Part shown: piece after piece, positions 52,809 to 63,830 of the stretch | Position numbering within the stretch: position 1 is the first letter of the stretch | Layout: each line of letters opens with the position of its first letter | Origin: Engraulis encrasicolus | Lineage: Eukaryota > Chordata > Actinopteri > Clupeiformes > Engraulidae | NCBI RefSeq assembly: GCF_034702125.1 | Contig: NC_085857.1 | Span: 55,454,714 to 55,518,713 of the forward strand | Reading direction: 5' to 3' | Length of the DNA: 64,000 bases | Notes under the pieces: model-generated | What the model was told of the DNA's origin: nothing | Databases searched by the model: none | The model's input: the letters and a program-made list of their open reading frames with translations, nothing else | Position numbers and translations under genes: made by a program

Positions 52809-53430
52809 ATGTCTGTTTGTCTTTGCTTGTGTCTGTCTGTGTGTGTGTCTGTCTGTGTGGGCCAGTGCAAGTGATTTGTGTGTGTGTGTGGGCCAGCGCA
52901 AGTGATTTGTGTGTGTGTGTGGACCAGCGCAAGTGATTTGTGTGTGTGGCACGTGTGTTTTTCTTTGCTTTTGTGTGTGGGGGACTGACAGAATTCTCAC
53001 TGCAGCTTTTTATTTTGGGCTTTATACAAAGCATGCACATGCTGCTATCATGCAGATGTTCATTTTCTTATTTATTTTTATTAAACTAATTACACTTGTT
53101 TCACCCCCTCTCCCCCGACCGACCTATCAACCATGTGCGTTTGAGCGAGGGACCAACCATGTGTGTGTGTCCGTCTGTGACTGTGTTTGAAGAAGGGTGT
53201 GGGCCAGTGCAAGTGATTTGTGTGTCTGTGTCTGTGTGTGTGTGTGTCTGTCTGTCTGTCTGACTGACTGACTGACTGACTGACTGACTGACTGACTGAC
53301 TGACTGACTGAATGCTCACTGCAGCTTTTTATTTTGGGCTAATATCATTACAAAGCCTGCATGTGTTGCGATCATGCAGATGTTATTTCTTGCTGTTTAT
53401 TTTTATTCAACTTCTTTCACCCCCTCCCCA
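52130..53430. repeat. GT-rich higher-order tandem repeat
   Basis: Three copies of a ~130-bp segment (starting 'tttttattttgggctttatac' and running through 'cacttgtttcacc.cctccc') begin at about 52588, 53009 and 53325. They are separated by GTGTGT-rich sequence that includes ~30-bp units 'gggccagtgcaagtgatttg' (52860-52950, 53199). A (GACT)n run lies at 53258-53312. Translated frames are low complexity. Confidence 0.8.
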
Positions 53431-53705
53431 AACCTGTATTATTTGTTATGATATTAAGTTGATTTTCACTTTGTATACAAATAATCTGATCTGCATTTCT
53501 GTACCCTGCAAAAGAAAAAAAACACGACCCATCACACAAAGTTGCCTCCCTGGTTCTCTTTTTGTGACATTTCACTCTTATGACTGGTCTGAAGTCTGAA
53601 TCTCTGAGTTAGTCCATACTCCACAGACTGCAATTTAAATGGAAATGAATCCCTCATACTTAAGAATAGTGAGACAAAATACAATCGCGGGACACAAAAC
53701 ACTTA

Positions 53706-55147
53706 CAGCGCCGCCAGTTAGTATTTGCACCCCTTAATTTTATTTACAAAATGTGCAGTATATCCAGAAATAAATGAATATATAAATTACTTTTAGCAAC
53801 AGGATCTTTTAATTGAAGGTCCAAAGATATTTAGAATAGCAAAGTATTTTTTCCAAAGGAATTTTGGAATTTCAAGCAAAAACATGAAAAAGGGCATGTC
53901 CATGAATATTGGCACCCCTCCTTAACAGATTGGTCTCGCACCATTAGACGGCAAAGGCAGCCTCCAAAGGTTTTGGTATTCGTCTACGAGCTTCTTGCAC
54001 TTCTCTAGTGGCATTTTGATGTGTGCATTTGGATGTGTGCTTTGGGTTTTTGTCTTGCTGAACATGATCTTCACCTCAAACCAAGTGTTCTTGCACATGG
54101 TTACACATTTTCCTGTAAATGATGATACCTGTGATGCCTGTCATGATACCTGTGATATGGTCAAAGCCTCCAATACCTAATGCATCAATGGGGTGACATA
54201 ATATTATAGATCTGACACCATGCTTGATTTTTGGTAGGGTTTCCTTTTCCTTAAAGACTTTCTGACAGAATATGCAAACATGCTGTTTGTGTGCATCACT
54301 GGAAAGCTGTACTATTGCTTCATCTGACCTTAAAACATTCATAAAAGGGCTGTGTTTTCCCTGTATTCTCTTATACAGACTTCAGGTGTTCCCTTTTATG
54401 ACTTTCATGAAGCAATGTGGTCTGTCTTTGCCTCCAACCAAAAACCAAAACTTTGTGTAGTGTTTAACATGTGATGCTTATTGGAAAAAACTTCCCAAAA
54501 CAGTTCAAAGTTGACCTTCAGGTCTGTAGATGTTAGACCCTGTGGTTTGTCATTATTTGCACCGACTTCTACAGACTACTATCATAATTTCTTCCCTTAA
54601 CCCCACATCCAAGGATGTTCTTTACAGCTCCCTGTTTGGCAAATATCTGAATAACCCAGTGTTGGAAATGGTATACTAGGGTATTTTGAGATGACCTTTT
54701 TATTATTTGGAGGTCTTGTTTTTGCAAATAATTGTATTTCTGGTGTCCTCAGGCAGCCCATCTGTCTTCACATTTGTCAAAGACGCACAAGATGTAACAG
54801 GTGGCTATTTAAAACACAAATATAAAAAAAATCCTTGCCTAATTCATGTCCTATGGGCAAAAGCAATTTGTCAAAGGTGATTCCCATTTGTTATCTACCA
54901 TATTTGAGTCAAATTAGGTTTCCACAATGGTATCCAGTAAAGGGTGCCAATACCAGTGGTTCCAGGAGCTTTAGCTTCTCAATTTTTTCCCTCTCGTAGT
55001 TTAGTATTCCTTGCTGTTGATCATTTTTACATTTAGTATCAACCACAAGCTATCTATAGAAAAATCATGGTTGACCTTATTTGTTGTCTGGAGATGTCTC
55101 ATAATGTGCTTAAGCTTCAAGGGTGCCAATACTAACTGGCGCCACTG
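53706..55147 (-). mobile_element. Tc1-like transposon relic (1.44 kb)
   Basis: TIRs CAGCGCCGCCAGTTAGTATT and its partner ending AATACTAACTGGCGCCACTG, with TA on both sides. The minus strand carries degraded Tc1 transposase: DEAIVQLSSDAHKQHV, GFDHITGIMTG, and YRKMCNHVQEHLV around 54340-54080. Many stops and frame changes; inactive. Confidence 0.88.
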
Positions 55148-55149
55148 TA

Positions 55150-55800
55150 TTTGGACCTCAAATTATGGTTTGTAGGCTCATATGGTACTATTGGAATATG
55201 GCGTACAGAATGTTGAAATAAAAACGTTTTAGCACACCCTTTTCTCTCCCTCTTTCTTTCTTTCCTTTCTTTCTCCCTCTCCCTCTCTCACACCATGATG
55301 GTTATTACACATCAATATATATTTACTGGACTTATTACAAGGGAAATGAATATTCGCAGCAGTCCCAGTATACCGATTTTCACAAGTAAGATCGTCTGGA
55401 GGCTACCTATGCAATTTGTCGTAGGAAAGGTGTGGTTTACGACTGCCCATGGCCGTTTATTGGGCATTACTAATGTGTCATTCGGCATGTATGTACTGTA
55501 TGTACCCCATAGCCAATCGTATCTCTTCAAAACTGCAGTCATCGCCTGTCCACCCCTCCCCGCTCTCTGATTGGAGCCCAAGATCTGGAACCCATTCTGA
55601 GGGATAGAATTCATGCTGTCTTTCAGATCGGAACGATTTTACAAAGTAAAATGGGATTTCAGTCAGACTAAATAACATGTCTCAAAAGAGAGGGTGGCAA
55701 TAAACAGCAAAGCAAAACAAAGGACAACACAATTTACATTAACCGAAGAGATGATTTGGCATGAAATATGATTTTTAATTCCTATCTTGGGCATGATTTC
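55150..55800. other. No gene recognised
   Basis: Contains an AATAAA (gttgaaataaaaacg, 55212) and a CT-rich tract (55240-55290). The open stretches have no recognisable domain. Confidence 0.4.
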
Positions 55801-55809
55801 AATGGCTCA

Positions 55810-55990
55810 AACGTTGGCACACTTGTGAACTTCAACCATTTATGTTTCAGTGCGTAGGGGCCTCACGCTGAAACTAATGTGCACTGAAACTCATTACTTT
55901 CCCCCCACACTAAAGACCTCTGTGCTCTGTGTGCACTATGCACCAAAAGTCTATGCACTGACACAAGTGCAGTATTTGAGACACGTGAAA
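55810..55990. repeat. Diverged copy of the 16314 MITE family
   Basis: 'ggcacacttgtgaacttcaa', 'tatgtttcagtgcgta' and 'gtatttgagacacgtg' match parts of the family, with an insertion in the middle. Confidence 0.5.
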
Positions 55991-56375
55991 TGTCGAGCCC
56001 TGCTCTGTTGTCAATAAAATATTCCTTCTCAACTGGATGCACATCATGATTAGGCTCCTCTCGCTCCCTAGTGTCAGTGTGTGGAGGTGCCACGATGCAG
56101 CTGTGAACGAACAGAGCCTTTAACAGCTTATGATGTAGCGATGATTTGCAGTGTTTATAAAATGTTTTTTTTTTTTTTTTTAAGCACACATTGATACCTA
56201 AGATGCCACTCAAACTGCTCTAACAATAAGAAAGGAAAACTAAAAACAGCAACAAAAAAGCAAAGTAAAAACAGAATAAAACGGTAGAGTTAAAAACCGT
56301 GGAAATAATTTAACAGAGTAAAAACAGCTTCACTTAAAAAAACGATAAATAAAATAAATTGAATCGGTTGGTAGC

Positions 56376-56732
56376 TTTAAAGGGACACTGTGTGAGAGTT
56401 TTAGTTGCTTATTTCCAGAATTCAGGCTGCCCATTCACTAATGTTACCTTTTTCATGAATACTTACCACCAGCATCAAATTCTAAGTATTCAGACTGGAA
56501 AAATTGCACTTTTCATACATGAAAAGGGTGATCTTCTCCATGGTCCGCCATTTTGAATTTACAAAAATAGCCATTTTTAGCTGCAAAAATGACTGTGCTT
56601 GGACCAAACAAGAAAATATTTGTTTTATAAACGTTCATGTAAAGATCAAATTTGGCAATAGGCAGCCCAGTTTCAATGAGCAGCATAGTTGCAGTACCTT
56701 TTTGACCATTTCCTGCACAGTGTCCCTTTAAA
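56376..56732 (+). mobile_element. MITE of the AAAGG-ACACTGTG family, full length
   Basis: TTTAAAGGGACACTGTG at the left and CACAGTGTCCCTTTAAA at the right form perfect 17-bp inverted ends. The target is probably TTAA. It is the best reference for the copies at 6725, 39878, 42068 and 58690. Confidence 0.88.
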
Positions 56733-56969
56733 AGAAAAAAAGAAGCCAGAATATGGCGTTGAATATTAGGTGCTGTCCTAATGTGGAGGGGGAGTCCATT
56801 AGGAGTGTCTGATTAAGTGCTGTGAGGACGTGAATTAGGGTAAAGTAACAGTCTTGAATAAGCAGTGTGTGTGCACGTGTGCTTCTGTTTGTGTGTCTGT
56901 GTGTAATGTATGTGCATGTGCGTGCGTGCACATGTGTACTTGTGTATGTGTGTCTGTGTGTGTGCACGC

Positions 56970-57013
56970 TTCATTTAAAAGTGTCTGCCAAATCCAGTGT
57001 AATGTAATGTAAT
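56970..57013 (+). mobile_element. SINE 3' tail fragment
   Basis: 'taaaagtgtctgccaaatcc' followed by three TGTAATG units; no head visible. Confidence 0.45.
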
Positions 57014-57112
57014 GTGTGTGTATGCGCCCCCCTTATTGGGGATTTAGGTTCAAACCTTATTGTCAAATACAGTAGCAGCAGCCTACAGGAGGCCCCTTGG
57101 GAAAAGGGATTA

Positions 57113-57113
57113 C

Positions 57114-57181
<68 letters not shown>

Positions 57182-57294
57182 TGTGTCTGTGTCTGTGTCT
57201 GTGTCTGTGTGTGTGTGTGTGTCTGTGTCTGTGTCTGTGTCTCAGTGGGTGGGGTGGGGTTGTCATTTGGCCTTGACCCTCACCACCCCTCACA

Positions 57295-57361
<67 letters not shown>
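57113..57361. repeat. (GT)n and (CA)n facing microsatellites
   Basis: (GT)n with GTGTCT variants at 57113-57242, then (CA)n at 57295-57361, separated by about 50 bp. The two could pair as a hairpin. Confidence 0.93.
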
Positions 57362-57363
<2 letters not shown>

Positions 57364-57587
57364 TCAATAAGCCCCCTAATTACTTCCATCCATCTGTAAA
57401 ACGGCTGGTTCATTCAAAAGGATCAACAATAACAGATTAACACTTCACCAGCCAATCACATCCCCCGCAGTGACATCACACACTGACGTCACATGACACA
57501 GAGATGTCCAATCACATTCAGAGACTCTCTGAGCATGGATGATTGACAATAATAATGTAGTTTCTTTAAATAATAATAGTAGTAATG

Positions 57588-57588
57588 A

Positions 57589-57621
<33 letters not shown>

Positions 57622-57645
57622 AACTACTACTAATAATAATAATGA
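57588..57645. repeat. (ACT)n / (AAT)n microsatellite
   Basis: About 11 ACT units followed by AAT repeats. 57645-57940 is AT-rich with no gene. Confidence 0.88.
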
Positions 57646-57946
57646 TTATGATGTTGACATTGAAACAAATATAAAATAAGATGGAAAAAAAAATCTCAAT
57701 TCAATTTTTTGATTCAGACACAGCGGGATCCATATCACATAAAAATGTCAGAAGACAGTAAAAAAATAATATTAATAATAATAATAATTAAAAACAGAAG
57801 AACAATAAGGGAGGGGAAAAACAACAACATACAAATACATTTAAACATCAGACTTCTTGTGGAGTAAATTGAACAAATATGATTGGATTACAATAGGCTG
57901 GCTGATTTAAACAAATATTATTGGATTACTGTATAAGATGGCTTCA

Positions 57947-58186
57947 TTAACCCATTTTGTCCTAAGCCCTTTTTGGGAAAGGGTGCCCTCTGCCTATGAA
58001 ATCCTACATATCTCAGTCTCCAAAGCGCATACAAACATGACATGAGTTACATGTAAAAGCTAGGGCCCTCGTTTTGCTTTAGAATGTGTTCATTCAGCTC
58101 TAACGTACCCACATTTTTAATGAAACAGCGGAAATCTCAAGAACTTGAATGCAGCGTATATGTGTCTCCAGGACACAATGGGTTAA
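57947..58186. mobile_element. TTAA-flanked MITE (240 bp)
   Basis: TTAACCCATTTTGTCC at the left, GGACACAATGGGTTAA at the right, inverted with one mismatch and sharing TTAA. The CCC(A/T)TT terminus resembles that of the 23192 element, so the two may use the same transposase. Confidence 0.82.
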
Positions 58187-58689
58187 ACAAACATTACTTG
58201 CATAGGCATGCACAGATAGGGACGAGGTGGTGCTAAAGCATCCACCCCTTTGCCCTTGTTACGAATGGCTGTTGTTCTGCCAAGTTTAACCTTTTGTGCT
58301 CCGCCCTTCTTCAGGTGCTTCTCTTTAACAGAGGCTGGATGCCGGAGAGCCAGGTGGCTGACTGGACAAAAAAATGCCCTTTTTGAAAGTTGTATTTTGG
58401 AAGTCTTTGGCACAATTTATGTAATGTGGTCCATGTTGACATTATAATGTTTGACGATCAAAAGCATGTGACCATAATGCATTGATATAATATATAGACG
58501 CTATATTGCCTAGTAAGGCAGCTGGAAGTTCCACATGCTCCCTGCTCCCCCTTCATCACCTGCCTCCAATAATGTGTGTGCCACTGATTACTGGATTATT
58601 GTATAAACAAGCTAAATTAAACAAATATTATTGGATTACTGCATAGGCTAGCTAAATGGCTAAATGTCTGAAATCTGCCTAATCCTGTT

Positions 58690-59223
58690 CTGGTGTAGGA
58701 TGGTGGCCGTACTGCAACTATGCTGCTCATTGAAACTGTGCTGCCTGGCCCTGCCGTGGCCAACCGGTAGGACACACGCTTGCCATGCGGCTTACCCGGG
58801 TTCGATTCCCAGCCTGGGTCCTTTGCCGACCCCTCCCCATCTCTCTCTCTCCTAATTCGCTTCCTGTCCACCTCTCAGTCCTATCAAATAAAGTCGAAAA
58901 AGACAGCAACAAAAAACTTTTAAAAAAGAAACTGCGCTGCCTATTGACAAATTTAATCTTTTCATTGATATTTACTGAATAATATTATCTTTATATAGTA
59001 TGACCAAAGTATAGTAAGTTTTACAGCTAAAATGTCTATTTCTGGAAATTCTAAATGGCGGACCATGGAGAAGATCACCATATATGAAAAGTGCCATTTT
59101 CACAGTCATAATGAATACAATGTAATGGCGGTGGAAAGTACTTGTGGAGAAGGTAACATTTGTGAATGGGCAGCATGAATTCTGCAAATAAACTACTAAA
59201 AATAATACACAGTACACCTTTAA
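58690..59223 (-). mobile_element. MITE of the AAAGG-ACACTGTG family, interrupted by a SINE
   Basis: Minus-strand copy: 'aaatggcggaccatggagaa' (59053) and the end 'cacagtacacctttaa' (59208). Its right portion is split by the SINE at 58747-58927. Confidence 0.75.
58747..58927 (+). mobile_element. tRNA-derived SINE with 15-bp TSD
   Basis: GAAACTGTGCTGCCT (58732-58746) and GAAACTGCGCTGCCT (58928-58942) flank it. The head has GTGGCCAACCGGTAGGACAC (A-box area) and GGGTTCGATTCCC (B box), then a CT-rich body and an A-rich end after AATAAAG. Not a tRNA gene: there is no closing acceptor stem and it carries a SINE body. Confidence 0.85.
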
Positions 59224-59644
59224 TTGTGACATGATACACCACATGCACCACACACCACATGCTGCTTTTTGTTGCTCCTGCTACAACTTCACCAATGTGA
59301 CTGCCCTGGATGTCTTGTACTGTACTGCACTGTGTCTTGTACACTGTATTGTTCTTGTGTCAAAGTCAAAGTTTTTTATTTGCCATTTGTACATGGGCCA
59401 GTAGTCCAGGCATATACCGTAGGAACTCTTGTACAGGCCCTCTGAGTCAATACATAGAAATAAATAGAAAAAAAAGAGAAAAAGACACTCAAAAAAGTGA
59501 TCCAAGTGGCACACATGATCATTTTATTACAGTAATGATCATTATTGCACAGTGTACATTAGCCTACACGGCTACACCACGCTCTCCAATAGTATTAGGC
59601 GACACTCTTGTAGTACAGTATCCAATAGTTCACTATTAAATTAG

Positions 59645-59846
59645 ATAGCCAATCAATCAATCAATCAATCAACCAATCTATCAATTACAGACAATTAATA
59701 AATCAACCAATCAACCAATCAATCAATTACAGTTGAGTTTAAGTATCAGCATGAGTTAATTTAGTGGGCTATTGTTAGGGCCCACAGATATTGTATGACA
59801 TAATTTCACAATACTATTAGCACAGGGCTATTGTCAGTGCTTGTTT

Positions 59847-59885
<39 letters not shown>

Positions 59886-59890
59886 TTTTA
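59645..59890. repeat. (AATC)n and (ATTT)n microsatellites
   Basis: AATC/AACC repeats at 59645-59735 and ATTT repeats at 59848-59890. Confidence 0.85.
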
Positions 59891-59979
59891 GGAAGGAACT
59901 GTTCTGGGTTTATCCCAACAGCTTAGTGTGGCAGGCAGCATGTGTTTGCGATGTTCCTCGTGCTTTGGTCGTAGGCTAC

Positions 59980-60415
59980 CTTACCGGGATGCGGAAGTGT
60001 CCCCGTGAAGTGAAGTGTCGTGAACGCGCACACGCTACAACCTGCTGGGGAATGGAATGTTGCAGACAGTGGGGCGGGTGCGCGCACGCACGCACGCAGC
60101 CAGGGCAGGCGAGGCAAGCAGCTAAGGGGAGCGCGCAGGTTGGCCAGTCTGGTGCTGTCGGAATGCAGCGCTGCTCGCTCGCGGGGCGGGCAACACACAC
60201 ACGGTAGTCTTGGAAACCACGAGTCAGAAACTGGAGACTGCGGACTGGCGTGTCCTACAGCACGAGAGCGGAATACAGCAGCCAACGGGGAATAACTGGG
60301 AATAACCGGGGGTGCTACGGAGGGGAAAGGGACACTAGCAAGCTTTTTTCGCGTGCCATCCTCCTGCGGATATAGCAGCACCAGACACCTTGGCGACATT
60401 AGATTACGCAGACAC
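59980..60415 (+). promoter_or_regulatory. GC-rich putative promoter and 5' non-coding exon
   Basis: The CpG density rises sharply here compared with the flanks (CGCGCACGCACGCACGCAGC, GGGGCGGGC). A strong donor GTGAGT follows at 60416. No long frame starts in it. Probably the start of a plus-strand gene continuing past the window's right edge, with a further non-coding exon at 61084-61259. Confidence 0.55.
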
Positions 60416-60419
60416 CGTG

Positions 60420-60420
<1 letters not shown>

Positions 60421-60511
<91 letters not shown>
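60421..60511. repeat. (TC)n microsatellite ending in CAG|GTGAGG
   Basis: About 88 bp of TC right after a GTGAGT donor, ending in a juxtaposed acceptor/donor string (CAGGTGAGG at 60509-60517). Confidence 0.92.
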
Positions 60512-61083
60512 GTGAGGTGTCCTCTCTTCTCTATGACGCTCCTGATAGTGTGGCAGGCCGTAGGATGGTGCTTTATCAACACTATGCTTACTCTTATTAA
60601 TTTACTTGACACACTCGTTACAGACTTGAGGAGCGGTTGGGTTGTAAGCGGGGATAAGACACATAGCGGGGTTGCCCTGCTGAGCCTGGAAGCGGATTAA
60701 CGGCAACTCGTGAGCAGGTGCTTTTGTTGGCTGGTGGCTTGGCTCGCGCCGCCGACCGTTGCCACTGGAGACCCGCAGTGAGGAGCGAGATAGGCCACCG
60801 TAGATAGATAGATACGATAGGTAACTCGCGCCGTGTCGCGCTCCTGTAAAATTGATGCAGGCTGCGTGCGCCATACCGGCCTCTCTCGCCTCGCTCTGCT
60901 GAGCGTCGTTTAGTTGCCGTAGCTGTCGAGGAGAACCGCGCGTGCGTCCGGTAGGTAGGCAGCCTATATCTGATCTGCGCACGACACGAGGCACGTCAAG
61001 AGAGATAACCCATCCTGACTTCTCTTCTTCGTCTTGTCTTGTCTTGTCTTGTCTCTCATCCCCGCTCTTGCTCACGAGCGCAG

Positions 61084-61259
61084 GAAGGAACGGGAACAGA
61101 TGGCACGAGCTTCGTCGGCGGCGTGGTCCCGGGATCGGCGGAGTGGATTTAGCTGATGGTGCAGCATCACACCGACACACACACACCACCACACATATAC
61201 ACACACACCCTTCCTACAGAGACACCGGCCAACAAACCCCACACCCTGCTGCACTAAAG
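61084..61259 (+). other. Putative 5' UTR exon
   Basis: Pyrimidine-rich sequence with TCTTG repeats and the acceptor gagcgcag lead to 176 nt ending CACTAAAG, followed by the donor GTAGGC. It contains two short upstream frames, both closed within the exon (TGA and TAA), so it is probably untranslated. The gene itself is not in the window. Confidence 0.5.
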
Positions 61260-61540
61260 GTAGGCCTACTGAGGACCTGTGTGTGTGTGTGCGTGCGTGC
61301 GTACATGTGTGTGCACGCGTGCATAAGCATAGGCATGCACGTGTGTGTAGAGGGTATCTCTGTGTGTAGGCTACTTTGCAAAAGTGTAAAACTCATTATG
61401 TCTGTTTTACTTTAGTTGCAGCATCCTGTCAATGTTAATGCGTTATAACATACAGAAACAATTTATGCACATTTGAATGAAAAAAGTCATGCGTATAAAT
61501 TTGGACAACCCAAACAGGATAACCACATTCATAGTTTTGG

Positions 61541-61715
61541 GCAGCTGTCGTGTAATGGCTATGGAGGTGGATTGTAGAGCACATGGTTGCAGGTTCAAAT
61601 CCCCACCCTTAAGCAAGGCACATAATTGCTCCAAGGACTGTAACCAATACCCTGTAAATTACTGTACGGTAAGTCACTTTGGATAGAAGCATCAGCTGAG
61701 TGTAATGTAATGTAG
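61541..61715 (+). mobile_element. tRNA-derived SINE with TGTAATG tail
   Basis: Head TGTCGTGTAATGGCTATGG and GGTTGCAGGTTCAAATCCC (B box), body 'ttgctccaaggactgtaacc', and tail 'ctttggatagaagcatcagc' then TGTAATGTAATGTAG. The tail merges into the pentamer satellite. Confidence 0.8.
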
Positions 61716-62728
61716 AGTGTAGTGTAGTGTAGTGTAGTGTAGTGTAGTGTAGTGTAGTGTAGTGTAATGTAGTGTAGTGTAGTGTAGTGTAGAGCAGTGG
61801 TTCCCAACCTTTTTCTTAGGGGACCCATGTTTTTACTATTTTAAGCTTTGGTGACCCAACCTATGGGTCGCCAAAGATCCACAGGGGGTCACGGAGCCCT
61901 CTTGATTTTAAGGGGTTTCATTTTAAATATATATATAGCCCATGTTGAATAAAAGACAAAGCATTTAACTAATAAATGCATAGAAGCAACAAATTGTAAG
62001 TGCTACATTAAACATTATTCTATATTTGACAAAAGACGAATTGAGGAATAAAAATAACTAAAATTAGTTTTCGCAGGAAACAGAGGGCATCTTGTGACTC
62101 CGTCTCATGCGGGTGCTCGCGTGGTTGGGTCACCAAAGCTTACAATAGTAAAAACATGGGTCCCTTAAGAAAAAGGTTGGGAACCACTGGTGTAGAGTGT
62201 AATGTAGTGTAGTGTAGTGTAGTGTAATGTAGTGTAGTGTAGTGTAGTGTAGTGTAGTGTAGTGTAGTGTAGAGTGTAGTGTAGTGTAGTGTAATGTAGA
62301 GTGTAGTGTAGTGTAGTGTAGTGTAGTGTAGTGTAGTGTAGTGTAGTGTAGTGTAGAGTGTAGTGTAGTGTAGTGTAGTGTAGAGTGTAATGTAGAGTGT
62401 AGTGTAGTGTAGTGTAGTGTAGTGTAGTGTAGTGTAGTGTAGTGTAGTGTAGTGTAGAGTGTAGTGTAGTGTAGTGTAGTGTAATGTGTAGTGTAGTGTA
62501 GTGTAGTGTAGTGTAGTGTAATGTAGTGTAGTGTAGTGTAGTGTAGTGTAGTGTAGTGTAGTGTAATGTAGTGTAGTGTAGTGTAGTGTAGTGTAGTGTA
62601 GTGTAGTGTAGTGTAGTGTAGTGTAGTGTAGTGTAGTGTAGTGTAGTGTAGTGTAGTGTAGTGTAGTGTAGTGTAGTGTAGTGTAATGTAATGTTGAGTG
62701 TAGTGTAGTGTAGTGTAGTGTAGTGTAG
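61697..62728. repeat. GTGTA pentamer satellite
   Basis: (AGTGT)n array with AATGT and GAGTGT variants, split at 61795-62189 by a hAT MITE. Long open frames on it (repeating HYTTL-type peptides) are artefacts of the 5-bp period. Confidence 0.95.
61795..62189. mobile_element. hAT MITE inserted in the satellite, 8-bp TSD
   Basis: CAGTGGTTCCCAACC at the left and GGTTGGGAACCACTG at the right. The first ~60 bp is inverted at the other end. The direct duplication GTGTAGAG lies on both sides (61787-61794, 62190-62197). Confidence 0.9.
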
Positions 62729-62776
62729 TAGCGCCATTGTTTGCCGATCCGATGGGTATTCCTGAATATATCTCCT

Positions 62777-62898
62777 AGGGGTGTAAATGATAATCGGTAT
62801 TGATGCTTCGATTCTACAGCAAATCGAATCGTGGGGCATTCTTAAGTATTGAAAATAAAATCGCTATCGAATCGTATTGTCATGTGATTTATACCCCT
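62777..62898. mobile_element. Small hAT-like MITE
   Basis: AGGGGTGTAAAT at the left and ATTTATACCCCT at the right, with 'attcgattc/gaatcg' motifs inside. The target duplication is not clear. Confidence 0.7.
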
Positions 62899-62991
62899 AA
62901 TACCTCCTCCTATAGAGGCAGGCAAGTCCCTGAAGCTTTTTGAATGTGAGGCCTTTGGGGTGGGCAGCCATTTTGGCCCAAGGGTTTAGAA

Positions 62992-63289
62992 CAGGGCTGG
63001 GAAACCTTTTTCATTGAAGTGGCCACTTGAAATTATATTACGTCCTACTATGAACACAAACCAGGGTCTCCTCCTGCACTTTAGGCCTATATTGAAGGTG
63101 GCCAACTTTACAACACACCCCACCTTCACTAGGTCCCCTGAAAATATAACTTACTTTTATTGCAAATTCAGTTTCTAACATTTTACAAAACGTGTTCATG
63201 TGAAACTGCATAACATTAAAATGATTTCGGGGCTGGATAAGACGGCATCAAGGCCCATAAACGGCCTTGATATAGGTTCCCCACCCCTG
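62992..63289. mobile_element. hAT-like MITE
   Basis: CAGGGCTGGGAAACC and GGTTCCCCACCCCTG are imperfect TIRs. The flanking gtttagaa/gatcagaa may be a diverged 8-bp duplication. Confidence 0.65.
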
Positions 63290-63654
63290 GATCAGAATAT
63301 TGACCCCCAAGGTCGAAGCGTTGCAGGCAACTTGCGTGGTGGTGTCAGTAATAAGAAATAATGTACACTGGCATGTGAACACAACTTGTTGGCTATTTCA
63401 CTCCTGTCTGCACATTGCTACATATTTAGATACAGTCTTGATGATGTCATCTGAAACCCTCGAGACGTCAAGCCATATTAAGAATGTTGGGTGACAGACT
63501 AATGTCACTTTGGATTTAAAAGTTGTCTTCCTTGTAAAGTAGCAGTTCTCAACGGGGGATTTTCTGCTCCACAGGGGGCCCAGGAGGGTGTTGAGAGCAT
63601 GACAGCCGGGGGCGGTGGGGTGCGGCGGGGAGGGGAGGAAAACACAGTAGTCTT

Positions 63655-63830
63655 CCTCATTCTTCAAAGCCTTCCTCATTCTACACAGCCTCCATCATTC
63701 TACAAAGCCTTCCTCATTCATCATAGTCTTCCTCATTCAGCATAGTCTTCCTCATTCTTCATAGCCTTCATCAATCATCATCGTCTTCCTCATTCATCAT
63801 CATCTTCCTCATCCTCTGTCCTCCGCACCA
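63655..63830. repeat. ~22-bp minisatellite
   Basis: Eight or so units of 'cttcctcattc(a/t)tcatag', degenerate. 63840-64000 has no recognisable feature. Confidence 0.8.

Noticed and set aside
54076..54342. Small gene on the minus strand
   Set aside because: It is a fragment of Tc1 transposase within TIRs, with frame breaks on both sides.
58760..58830. A tRNA gene by A and B boxes
   Set aside because: No proper acceptor and anticodon stems, followed by a SINE body and flanked by a 15-bp target duplication.
60942..61415. 157-aa plus-strand frame in the GC-rich region
   Set aside because: It crosses the strong acceptor at 61083 and donor at 61260 and ends in microsatellite; it is better explained as non-coding exon plus intron.
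62165..62839. Long minus-strand open frame of repeated HYTTL-type peptide
   Set aside because: It is the translation of a 5-bp satellite plus a MITE; a 5-bp period with no stop gives such frames by chance.
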